Shown: positions 1 through 5,289 of the stretch, in pieces
Layout: the number at the start of each line of letters is the position of its first letter
How positions within the stretch are numbered: position 1 is the stretch's first letter
Source: an uncultured Acidimicrobiaceae bacterium
GTDB lineage: Bacteria > Actinomycetota > Acidimicrobiia > Acidimicrobiales > Ilumatobacteraceae
NCBI GenBank assembly: GCA_903904615.1
Contig: CAIVDG010000285.1
Span: forward strand, 1 to 5,289
Reading direction: 5' to 3'
DNA length: 5,289 nt
Notes under the pieces: generated by a model
What the model saw: only the letters and a program-made list of their open reading frames with translations
What the model was told of the DNA's origin: nothing
The model's database searches: none
Made by a program: the position numbers and the translations under genes

Positions 1-312
1 GCCAGTTCCCCCCACCACTAACTCAGTCACACCACGAGTGCCCATGTCGCTGCGCGCCGCCGTGATGTTCTCGACAAACTGAGCCACCGAAAAGTCGTCA
101 CTTGGTTCCACCAGATCTATTCCGTGGTGTCGCACGGCTTGCTGGTCTGCTTCCGTTGGTTTTGCGGTTCCAATGTTCATTCCGCGATACACCTGCATGG
201 AGTCTGCGGCAACAATCTCTATGTTCGGAAGTGACGTTGCCACACTCATGGCTACGTCGCTTTTGCCGCTTGCTGTTGAGCCAAGCACCACCACTGAACG
301 TGGAGCGGTCAC
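1..312 (-). CDS. miaA: tRNA dimethylallyltransferase MiaA, N-terminal part (cut by window edge)
   Basis: MiaA transfers the dimethylallyl group of DMAPP to N6 of adenosine 37, next to the anticodon, in cytosolic tRNAs that read codons starting with U. The 104 visible residues (the family is usually about 300) begin with a P-loop, GSTASGKS, at 11-18. Next comes the family signature DSMQVYRGMNIGTAKP at 37-52, with the presumed catalytic Asp 37, then HHGIDLVEPSDDFSVAQF at 62-79, and the conserved VGGTG at the cut end. The start is GTG at 312-310, and it overlaps the miaB stop codon by 4 nt (GTGA). No good Shine-Dalgarno sequence is visible, so translation is probably coupled to miaB. Family identity is seen directly; coupling is inferred. 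The reading frame runs off the left edge, so the C-terminal half is not visible. Confidence 0.95.
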   Translation of the reverse strand, partial: MTAPRSVVVLGSTASGKSDVAMSVATSLPNIEIVAADSMQVYRGMNIGTAKPTEADQQAVRHHGIDLVEPSDDFSVAQFVENITAARSDMGTRGVTELVVGGTG

Positions 313-1742
313 ATGTCTACCGATGCAACAGGAATACGAATCTTGTGCGTTGCTTCGTGCAAGACCTCGACAAGGTGACCCTTCAGGTAGTGCGCAGCGG
401 CGTCTTCAATCTCAACGTTGCAATAGGTGCCGGGGCGCAATGGCTGCGGCACGGTGAAGTGCACCAGCTTGAACTGGCGTGTGCGACCCGACATGATGCG
501 CGGGTCTTGCTTGCTCGGCCCGTCAACAACAACTTCTTCAATGCGGCCAATACGCTCGCGGTGCTTGCGCAATGCGCTGCGTTCCACAACTACGCGCAAG
601 CGATCAAAGCGATTTCCCACTTCAGCAGGGTCACAGAACTTTTCCACCATCAATGCGGCTTCTGTTCCTTCACGCGGAGAAAAAATGAACTCAAACACCG
701 AGTCGAAGTCAGCTTCCGCAGCAACTTCCATGGTGCGAACAAAGTCGGCTTCAGTTTCGCCGGGGAATCCCACGATGATGTCGCTGGTCACTGCGATGTC
801 TGGCATCAAGCGACGAGCTTCAGCAAGACGCTCGAGATAACGATCTGCGGTATAGCCACGATGCATGAGAGACAGCACGCGATCAGAGCCTGATTGCAAC
901 GGGTAGTGCAACTGTTCGCACACTGCTGGTGTCTGCGCCATTGCTTCAAGAACGTCAATTCGCATGTCCTTTGGGTGCGGGCTGGTGTAACGCACACGAC
1001 GAATACCTTCCACTGCTCCGACCTCACGCAACAACTGTGCAAACTGCGGACTCGCAGACACATCTGCACCATCACGACGTGCCGCAAGCGACAAGTCTCG
1101 ACCATAGCTATTCACGTTCTGGCCAAGAAGAGTAACTTCTGTGATGCCTTGTGCAGCAAGTGAGGCTACTTCGCCCACAATGTCAGTGAATGGACGACTG
1201 ATTTCCTTGCCGCGTACGGATGGCACGATGCAATAGGCACACGTGTTGTCGCAGCCAATCTGAATTGTGACCCACGCGTTGTACGAGGTCTCACGGCGTG
1301 CTGGCAATGCGCTTGGGAATAACGCATGGTCATCCATGACTGCTTCTTCGAGAATTTCAGTGATGGGGCCATGTTCAGCGGCGTACGCGAGAAGTTCGGT
1401 GGTGCGATGCACGTTGTGTGTTCCCATGACTACGTCAACCCAGGGAGCACGGGTTTGCACAATGTCTTTGTCTTTCTGAGACAAGCATCCGCCCACCACA
1501 ATGCGACGACCGTCTTTGGCGTCTTTCCATGTTTTGAGGTGGCCCAGGGTGCCGTACAACTTGTTGTCGGCGTTCTCGCGAATACAGCAGGTGTTCAGCA
1601 CTACAACATCAGCGTCAGCATCGGTCTCTGCGCGAGACATGCCATCGGCCTCGAGAAGACCCGCAATCCGCTCGGAGTCGTGTTCGTTCATTTGGCACCC
1701 GAAGGTGCGCACAACGTATGACTCTGGGGCCTTTCCACTCAC
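309..1742 (-). CDS. miaB: tRNA-2-methylthio-N6-dimethylallyladenosine synthase MiaB
   Basis: MiaB is a radical-SAM methylthiotransferase. It converts i6A37, made by MiaA, to ms2i6A37 in tRNA. The 477-residue product has the full family layout. The N-terminal UPF0004 domain carries the three auxiliary-cluster cysteines: Cys16 (RTFGCQMN), Cys52 (NTCCIRE) and Cys86 (GGCLSQ). The radical-SAM domain carries the CDNTCAYC motif with Cys164, Cys168 and Cys171, followed by IVPSVRGKEISR. LLGQNVNSYG at 205-214 and HYPLQSGSDRVL at 279-290 are typical of the family. A C-terminal TRAM domain covers roughly 395-465. The start is GTG at 1742-1740. It is the first start codon in this frame after an upstream stop, and no Shine-Dalgarno sequence precedes it. 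The extra Cys53 beside Cys52 replaces the more usual Ala or Ser. The gene overlaps miaA by 4 nt and follows recA after a 137-nt gap. Confidence 0.97.
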   Translation of the reverse strand: MSGKAPESYVVRTFGCQMNEHDSERIAGLLEADGMSRAETDADADVVVLNTCCIRENADNKLYGTLGHLKTWKDAKDGRRIVVGGCLSQKDKDIVQTRAPWVDVVMGTHNVHRTTELLAYAAEHGPITEILEEAVMDDHALFPSALPARRETSYNAWVTIQIGCDNTCAYCIVPSVRGKEISRPFTDIVGEVASLAAQGITEVTLLGQNVNSYGRDLSLAARRDGADVSASPQFAQLLREVGAVEGIRRVRYTSPHPKDMRIDVLEAMAQTPAVCEQLHYPLQSGSDRVLSLMHRGYTADRYLERLAEARRLMPDIAVTSDIIVGFPGETEADFVRTMEVAAEADFDSVFEFIFSPREGTEAALMVEKFCDPAEVGNRFDRLRVVVERSALRKHRERIGRIEEVVVDGPSKQDPRIMSGRTRQFKLVHFTVPQPLRPGTYCNVEIEDAAAHYLKGHLVEVLHEATHKIRIPVASVDM

Positions 1743-1749
1743 GTGGTTC

Positions 1750-1755
1750 AGGCTA
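1750..1755 (-). promoter_or_regulatory. miaB: possible -10 element for a leaderless miaB transcript
   Basis: On the minus strand TAGCCT fits the TANNNT pattern of actinobacterial -10 elements. It is followed by exactly seven bases (GAACCAC) and then the GTG start codon of miaB, which would put the transcription start at the first base of the gene. The lack of a Shine-Dalgarno sequence fits a leaderless mRNA. No convincing -35 lies 16-18 nt upstream, and TANNNT is common by chance, so this is tentative. Confidence 0.3.
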
Positions 1756-1801
1756 CCGAGACACCGGGAAGACCCTGAGAGATGGGCTCAGAGATGCCAG
1801 A

Positions 1802-1831
1802 AGGCCAGTTCCCTGGGAGTGGAACTGGCCT
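1802..1831 (-). terminator. terminator-like hairpin downstream of recA
   Basis: A perfect inverted repeat, aGGCCAGTTCC / GGAACTGGCCt, forms an 11-bp stem with an 8-nt loop at 1813-1820, about 50 nt after the recA stop. On the minus strand it is followed by TCTGGCATC, so there is no real U-tract. Many actinobacterial terminators lack one. Two smaller hairpins lie nearer recA: AGCGC-GGGA-GCGCT at 1866-1879 and CGAGT-GGCA-ACTCG at 1837-1850. Together they suggest that recA transcription ends here and that miaB has its own promoter in the same gap. Confidence 0.6.
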
Positions 1832-1879
1832 CCATACGAGTGGCAACTCGAGTGTGTGCCCCGCTAGCGCGGGAGCGCT

Positions 1880-2932
1880 TTAATCGAGCTCGATGGGCTC
1901 TTCGTCTTTGTCGGAGAACTCAGCTTCTGCCTCACCATTGAGACCAGCAGCGGCACGGATCTTTTGTTCCATGTCCATCATGAGTTCGGGGCGCTCGCGC
2001 AAGAAGTTCTTTGCGTTCTCGCGGCCTTGACCTAACTGCTCACCTTCGTAGGTGAACCATGCACCCGACTTCTTAGCGATAGCCATTTCGACTGCAAGGT
2101 CGAGCAATGCGCCTTCGCGGCTAATGCCCTGGCCGTACATGATGTCGAACTCTGCCTGACGGAATGGTGGTGCCACCTTGTTCTTTACAACCTTCACGCG
2201 TGTACGTGATCCGGTGACTTCTGCGCCGTCCTTGATGGCTTCAATACGACGAATGTCGAGACGCACGGATGAGTAGAACTTCAATGCACGACCACCAGGT
2301 GTTGTTTCTGGAGAACCGAACATGACGCCGATCTTTTCGCGCAACTGGTTAATGAAGATGCAGATGGTGTTGGACTTGTTGAGGTTTGCTGTGAGCTTGC
2401 GCAATGCCTGGCTCATAAGACGAGCCTGAAGTCCGACGTGGCTGTCGCCCATGTCGCCTTCAATTTCGGCGCGTGGGGTGAGTGCAGCAACAGAGTCGAT
2501 GACGATGACGTCAAGTGCACCGGAGCGAATCAACATGTCGGCAATTTCCAACGCCTGTTCACCAGTATCTGGCTGCGAGATGAGGAGCTGGTCGATGTCG
2601 ACACCGATTGCTTTTGCATAGACAGGGTCCATGGCATGTTCTGCGTCGACGTAGGCACAGATGCCGCCATTGCGCTGAGCTTCGGCAACAACGTGCATCG
2701 CGAGGGTGGACTTACCGGATGATTCAGGTCCGTAGATTTCAACAACGCGGCCTCGTGGCAATCCGCCTACTCCGAGAGCAAGGTCGAGCGGAAGAGCACC
2801 GGTGGGGATGGCTTCGATAGCCATTGATCCCTTCTCGCCCATCCGCATGATGGAGCCTTTGCCGTATTGCTTGTCGATTTGGGCGAGGGCCGCGTCGAGG
2901 GCCTTGTCGCGTTCTGGGCTTGGTGTGGTCAT
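1880..2932 (-). CDS. recA: recombinase RecA
   Basis: RecA forms ATP-dependent filaments on single-stranded DNA, drives strand exchange in recombinational repair, and stimulates LexA self-cleavage in the SOS response. The 350-residue product is of normal length. Visible elements are the N-terminal helix region (about 7-30), Walker A GPESSGKST at 68-76 with Lys74, the catalytic Glu98 in YVDAEHA, Walker B VIVIDS with Asp146, loop L1 around EGDMGDSHVGLQAR (158-171), loop L2 starting NQLREKIGVMFG with Gln196, and an acidic tail (334-350). No intein interrupts it. The start at 2932 was chosen because MTTPSPERDKALDAALAQID matches RecA N-termini and AAAGG lies 8 nt upstream. The frame stays open further upstream, but into promoter DNA. 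No recX follows; the next gene is miaB. Confidence 0.98.
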   Translation of the reverse strand: MTTPSPERDKALDAALAQIDKQYGKGSIMRMGEKGSMAIEAIPTGALPLDLALGVGGLPRGRVVEIYGPESSGKSTLAMHVVAEAQRNGGICAYVDAEHAMDPVYAKAIGVDIDQLLISQPDTGEQALEIADMLIRSGALDVIVIDSVAALTPRAEIEGDMGDSHVGLQARLMSQALRKLTANLNKSNTICIFINQLREKIGVMFGSPETTPGGRALKFYSSVRLDIRRIEAIKDGAEVTGSRTRVKVVKNKVAPPFRQAEFDIMYGQGISREGALLDLAVEMAIAKKSGAWFTYEGEQLGQGRENAKNFLRERPELMMDMEQKIRAAAGLNGEAEAEFSDKDEEPIELD

Positions 2933-2940
2933 GATGTATG

Positions 2941-2946
2941 CCTTTC
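2941..2946 (-). promoter_or_regulatory. recA: recA ribosome binding site
   Basis: GAAAGG on the minus strand ends 8 nt before the ATG at 2932-2930. It supports this start over the in-frame ATG further upstream at 3049, which would fall at the -35 element of the promoter. Confidence 0.65.
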
Positions 2947-2961
2947 GGGTTTTCCGCGTAT

Positions 2962-2982
2962 TTCCTAGGAAGTTCCTAGGAA
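2962..2982 (-). repeat. tandem palindrome TTCCTAGGAA x2 in the recA leader
   Basis: Two perfect copies of the 10-bp palindrome TTCCTAGGAA sit at 2962-2971 and 2973-2982, one base apart. The period is 11 bp, about one helical turn. The copy nearer the promoter extends to a 14-bp palindrome, AGTTCCTAGGAACT (2971-2984). In the recA mRNA the pair can fold as an 8-bp stem (TTCCTAGG / CCTAGGAA) with the 5-nt loop AACTT, ending about 15 nt before the ribosome binding site. It could be a protein-binding site or a leader hairpin; the sequence does not say which. Confidence 0.7.
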
Positions 2983-3020
2983 CTGCGGACTGTACGCAAT
3001 GGGTGTGTTCGAACAACAAC

Positions 3021-3049
3021 ACTGTAACTACGAACAGGTGTTCGGTCAA
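3021..3049 (-). promoter_or_regulatory. recA: recA promoter (-35 TTGACC, -10 TACAGT)
   Basis: On the minus strand TTGACC (3049-3044) and TACAGT (3026-3021) are separated by exactly 17 nt and resemble the sigma-70 family consensus. The spacing and the operator inside it make this a strong call. Transcription would start near 3014, giving a leader of about 80 nt before the recA ATG. Confidence 0.8.
3031..3044 (-). promoter_or_regulatory. SOS box (LexA operator) of recA
   Basis: CGAACACCTGTTCG (minus strand) is a perfect match to the CGAAC-N4-GTTCG box bound by LexA in Actinobacteria and Firmicutes. It begins on the last base of the -35 element and fills most of the spacer, so bound LexA should block RNA polymerase directly. 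This predicts induction of recA by DNA damage. lexA itself is not in the window. Confidence 0.88.
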
Positions 3050-3107
3050 GCATTGTGGGTCGGGACCATGTGCACCAGGCGCCCCAGGGGGTGGAAATGA
3101 CCTGAGA

Positions 3108-3122
3108 GGGCTAGATGAGCCC
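3108..3122 (-). terminator. weak hairpin just after the DUF983 gene
   Basis: GGGCT-CATCT-AGCCC on the minus strand forms a 5-bp stem with a 5-nt loop, starting 5 nt after the stop codon of the small membrane-protein gene. There is no U-tract. It may end or slow transcription before the recA promoter, but a stem this short can occur by chance. Confidence 0.3.
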
Positions 3123-3127
3123 CGGAA

Positions 3128-3511
3128 TTAGCGGCTGTGAGATGCCAGCCAGGCCTCGGCGGTGGCGATGTCTTCGGCCGACGGGGCACGAATGAAGAGA
3201 TCGACTCCCTGCCACACGGTGTACGTGAGTGGGTATCCGAGAATGGGAATGGAAACAGCGAGTGCTCCGGCAACGACCAACAATGGCACCAACGCCACTC
3301 CGATAACGACGGAGAGAATCATCCAGAAAATGATGGTTCCGAATGTAAGAAACACACCCATGGTTGCTGCACCAAGTTCAAAACCTTCGTACCCGCGTTC
3401 CCAGTGAATACCACACGTTTGACACTGCGGTGCTTTTCCGTACCACGACGTGAAGAAAGAACCTTTGCCTCCACACCATGCGCACTTGCGGAACAGTCCG
3501 CGCAGAATCAT
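3128..3511 (-). CDS. DUF983-like small zinc-ribbon membrane protein
   Basis: This 127-residue protein has an N-terminal zinc ribbon, Cys10-X2-Cys13 (CAWC) and Cys30-X2-Cys33 (CQTC). An EGFELGAA stretch (42-49) leads into two adjacent hydrophobic segments, about 47-66 and 68-91, and the protein ends with VDLFIRAPSAEDI and a short charged tail. This ribbon-plus-two-helix plan matches DUF983 proteins, whose function is not established; an inner-membrane location is inferred. ATG at 3511 was chosen because family members usually start a few residues before the first CxxC. It has no clear Shine-Dalgarno sequence. Two longer starts overlap the upstream gene: TTG at 3556, which has GGAG six bases before it (142 aa), and ATG at 3574 (148 aa). 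The gene follows the aminotransferase gene by 25 nt and is likely co-transcribed with it. Confidence 0.8.
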   Translation of the reverse strand: MILRGLFRKCAWCGGKGSFFTSWYGKAPQCQTCGIHWERGYEGFELGAATMGVFLTFGTIIFWMILSVVIGVALVPLLVVAGALAVSIPILGYPLTYTVWQGVDLFIRAPSAEDIATAEAWLASHSR

Positions 3512-3515
3512 TTTT

Positions 3516-3534
3516 GGAAGCGCAGGGCGCTTCT
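3516..3534 (-). other. hairpin at the aminotransferase-DUF983 junction
   Basis: GAAGCGC-CCT-GCGCTTC (minus strand, 3533-3517) is a perfect 7-bp stem with a 3-nt loop, extended by a terminal wobble pair. It lies between the stop of the upstream gene and the ATG at 3511, where a ribosome binding site would be expected. It is followed by AAAA rather than a U-tract, so it does not look like a terminator. It may instead tune translation of the downstream gene. Confidence 0.5.
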
Positions 3535-3536
3535 GG

Positions 3537-4910
3537 TTATGCAGTGAGTTCGTCAACGAATTCTCCAAATACATTTGCGTACCGGAGTGCCTCTTCCTCC
3601 GAATGCATCACAGAGATTAGCCACTGTTCGTCGAGACCTGGTGGTAACAAGATCCCGCGGTTCACTCCGTGAATCCATTGCGCAAATGCAATATCAAAAT
3701 CGGTTGACTTGTAATCGCGATAGTTACGTATAGGCGTTTCTGCCCATGTAATACAGCCTTTTGCACCGAACTGAACCGTGTGCGCTGGAAGGCTTGCGCG
3801 AGAAATGATGTCGTCACATGCTGCGATGAGTCGTGCATTTCGTGTGACTGTTGCGTTTGTCACTTCAGGAGTGCACACGTGCGACAACACCGCAACGGCC
3901 GCAGCCATAACAAGTGGGTTGCCGTTGTAGGTGCCCATGTGAACAACACGACCATTGCTGATTTGTTCCATGCATTCACGCGTTCCGCCGAATGCACCAA
4001 GTGGCAAGCCACCACCAATGCTTTTTGCCAAACACACAAGATCGGGAACAACACCAAGCACGCCGGTTGCACCGCCCCATCCAGCGGTAATGCCTGTTTT
4101 TACTTCGTCGAAAATGAGCATGGTGCCGTGTTCACGCGTGATGCGACGAACATTTTCCAAGTACCCAGCTTCAGGCATACAGATACCAATGTTTTCCATG
4201 ACAGGCTCAACAATGAATGCAGCCACGTCGTTGCCGGCGAGCGCCTCTTCAAGTGCTGCAGCATCGTTGTACGGAATAACAATGGTGTCGGCAATTGCAG
4301 ACTTTGCAACGCCAGCAGTGGATGGCACTGCATACGGATGATCGGCGGGACCAGCAGCATCGATGGGTGGTTTCATAGACACCATCACCGTGTCGTGATG
4401 TCCGTGATAGCCACCTTCTACTTTCACAATTTTGTCGCGGCCTGTTGCACCACGTGCCACACGAATGGCATCCATTGTTGCTTCGGTACCCGAGTTGGTG
4501 AAGCGCCACAACGGCAACTGGAAACGTTGCGCAAGTAACTCACCAACAACTGCGGTGATTTCTGCTGGCGTTACATACAACGTGCCGTCGTTTAATTGAC
4601 GCTCGATTGCTTCACGCACAAATGGGTTGACGTGGCCGGCGAACAATGCGCCAAAGCCCATGTTGTAGTCCACGTATTCATTGCCGTCGACGTCGATCAT
4701 TCGCGCACCAGCAGCATGGCGTACTACTACGGGATGCGGGTCGTAGTACTGAAGACTGGACGGAACTCCGAGAGGGAGCACCTGTTTTGCCCTCGCGGTT
4801 GCCGCTTGCGAACCAGTAGTTCGCTCGGCATATTTTTGCAGCTCACGCCGCGTAATTTCTCTGGCTCTGTCTGCCAGATTTTGGTGCAACGTAAAGTTCG
4901 TTGCTGACAT
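3537..4910 (-). CDS. HemL-like class III aminotransferase (glutamate-1-semialdehyde 2,1-aminomutase family)
   Basis: This is a PLP-dependent fold-type I enzyme of 457 residues. Numbered from the ATG at 4910, SGTEA (140-144) should bind the PLP phosphate. YHGHHD is at 168-173, VEPV at 234-237, FDEVKTG at 267-273 with the pyridine-binding Asp268, and LAKSIGGG contains the Schiff-base Lys296. GTYNGNP is at 326-332. HemL makes 5-aminolevulinate from glutamate-1-semialdehyde for tetrapyrrole synthesis. The similarity is clear, but canonical HemL has GTLSGNP and GKIIGGG and is about 430 residues, without the roughly 30-residue N-terminal extension seen here. No heme gene is nearby, so a paralogue acting on another substrate is quite possible. 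The ATG at 4910 was preferred because GGGG lies 8 nt upstream; GTG at 4919 would add three residues. A weak TAGTGT -10 candidate lies upstream at 4943-4948 without a clear -35. Confidence 0.88.
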   Translation of the reverse strand: MSATNFTLHQNLADRAREITRRELQKYAERTTGSQAATARAKQVLPLGVPSSLQYYDPHPVVVRHAAGARMIDVDGNEYVDYNMGFGALFAGHVNPFVREAIERQLNDGTLYVTPAEITAVVGELLAQRFQLPLWRFTNSGTEATMDAIRVARGATGRDKIVKVEGGYHGHHDTVMVSMKPPIDAAGPADHPYAVPSTAGVAKSAIADTIVIPYNDAAALEEALAGNDVAAFIVEPVMENIGICMPEAGYLENVRRITREHGTMLIFDEVKTGITAGWGGATGVLGVVPDLVCLAKSIGGGLPLGAFGGTRECMEQISNGRVVHMGTYNGNPLVMAAAVAVLSHVCTPEVTNATVTRNARLIAACDDIISRASLPAHTVQFGAKGCITWAETPIRNYRDYKSTDFDIAFAQWIHGVNRGILLPPGLDEQWLISVMHSEEEALRYANVFGEFVDELTA

Positions 4911-5036
4911 GGATAACACCCCGCTTAACGGTCTAACTACACACTACCTGAGCTGCTACACCGTCCCGAGTCGTGTTCTTGGAACGGCATGAGAGTTGGG
5001 AGAACCGATGGGGCGTGGCAGACTGAACATCCACAT

Positions 5037-5115
5037 GGTGGTCGTAGCTCAGCCCGGTTAGAGCGCTAGGTTGTGGCCCTAGAGGTCGGGGGTTCAAGTC
5101 CCCTCGATCACCCCA
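5037..5115 (+). tRNA. tRNA-His (anticodon GTG)
   Basis: A full cloverleaf can be drawn. The acceptor is GTGGTCG/CGATCAC with one G-U pair, the D stem GCTC/GAGC, and the anticodon stem CTAGG/CCTAG with loop TTGTGGC, so anticodon GTG is at 5073-5075. The T stem is GGGGG/CCCCT around TTCAAGT. Base 5037 is the extra G-1 facing discriminator C73 at 5112, the hallmark of tRNA-His recognised by histidyl-tRNA synthetase. CCA is encoded at 5113-5115. The gene points away from the aminotransferase gene; no clear promoter is visible in the 120 nt upstream. Confidence 0.97.
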
Positions 5116-5122
5116 TTCGTGA

Positions 5123-5148
5123 GCCGGCATCGAGAAATCGGTGCCGGC
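5123..5148 (+). terminator. terminator-like hairpin after tRNA-His
   Basis: GCCGGCATCG pairs with CGGTGCCGGC to give a 10-bp GC-rich stem with one T-G wobble and the 6-nt loop AGAAAT, beginning 8 nt after the tRNA CCA end. The following bases, AACACGATTCTT, hold only a poor U-tract. It could also be a processing signal if both tRNAs are made as one transcript. Confidence 0.55.
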
Positions 5149-5169
5149 AACACGATTCTTCGCATCGCT

Positions 5170-5200
5170 TTGGTATTCACTGGGCGCCATCGCATAGAGT
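5170..5200 (+). promoter_or_regulatory. possible promoter for tRNA-Lys
   Basis: TTGGTA (5170-5175) and TAGAGT (5195-5200) lie 19 nt apart and would start transcription near 5207, about 9 nt before the tRNA. The -10 fits TANNNT. The spacing is longer than ideal and the -35 is imperfect. If real, the two tRNAs are separate transcription units. Confidence 0.35.
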
Positions 5201-5215
5201 GATGAAGCACATATT

Positions 5216-5289
5216 GCGCCTTTAGCTCAGCTGGTAGAGCAACGGACTCTTAATCCGCAGGTCCTGGGTTCGATCCCCAGAGGGCGCAC
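5216..5289 (+). tRNA. tRNA-Lys (anticodon CTT), cut at the window edge in the CCA end
   Basis: The cloverleaf is complete. The acceptor is GCGCCTT/AGGGCGC with one T-G pair and the D stem is GCTC/GAGC. The anticodon loop CTCTTAA gives CTT at 5249-5251, and the T stem is CTGGG/CCCAG around TTCGATC. The first anticodon-stem pair (A5242-C5258) is a mismatch. The discriminator is A5288. The window stops one base later at C5289, which may be the first base of an encoded CCA. Confidence 0.97.

Noticed and set aside
102..893. Long plus-strand open frame of 263 codons opposite miaB and miaA
   Set aside because: It lies antisense to a complete miaB with all motifs, resembles no known protein, and has no ribosome binding site. 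The same applies to the plus-strand frames at 3780-4538 and 1501-1941.
1880..2932. Intein in RecA, as found in some mycobacteria
   Set aside because: The reading frame is of normal length and all RecA motifs are contiguous.
3007..3014. GTTCGAAC as a second LexA box
   Set aside because: The half-sites are in the reverse order without the 4-nt spacer, so it does not fit the SOS box consensus. It is kept only as a palindrome of unknown role.
2933..3049. N-terminal extension of RecA by 39 residues
   Set aside because: This stretch is the promoter and leader: it holds the SOS box, the -10 and the ribosome binding site. Its translation does not resemble RecA.
4920..5036. Promoter for tRNA-His in the divergent gap
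   Set aside because: The best pair, TTGGGA at 4996-5001 and CAGACT at 5019-5024, is weak and would leave only a few bases before the tRNA. I do not call it.
4933..5190. Minus-strand open frame containing GDLNPRPLGPQPSALT
   Set aside because: It is the antisense of tRNA-His. This peptide string is a well-known false gene product produced by reading tRNA genes backwards.

Overview
This is ordinary bacterial core-genome sequence that most resembles an actinobacterium of moderate GC content. The RecA sequence type, the CGAAC-N4-GTTCG SOS box in front of recA, GTG starts and the gene order recA-miaB-miaA all fit. A lineage near Acidimicrobiia is a guess that I cannot confirm without a database search.

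Layout: every protein gene is on the minus strand. In transcription order from the right they are: a HemL-like class III aminotransferase (3537-4910), a small zinc-ribbon membrane protein of the DUF983 type (3128-3511), recA (1880-2932), miaB (309-1742) and the first 104 codons of miaA (1-312, cut by the window edge). The aminotransferase and DUF983 genes are adjacent or slightly overlapping, so they are probably co-transcribed. recA has its own damage-inducible promoter, a leader of about 80 nt and a terminator-like hairpin behind it. miaB and miaA overlap by 4 nt. Two tRNA genes, His(GTG) and Lys(CTT), lie on the plus strand at the right end and diverge from the aminotransferase gene.

How the genes work together: MiaA puts an isopentenyl group on A37 of tRNAs reading UNN codons, and MiaB then methylthiolates that base, so their coupled genes form one tRNA-modification pathway. 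RecA is the recombinase and SOS co-protease, and its promoter is a textbook LexA-controlled one, with the operator filling the start of the spacer between the -35 and -10 elements. The aminotransferase and DUF983 genes have no evident functional tie to the rest.

I see no new defence, mobile or secretion system, no CRISPR array and no insertion sequence. The points most worth a second look are two tandem copies of a 10-bp palindrome in the recA leader, the absence of recX between recA and miaB, a possible leaderless start for miaB, the unclear start of the DUF983 gene behind a hairpin, and the HemL-like enzyme's departures from the canonical HemL motifs.
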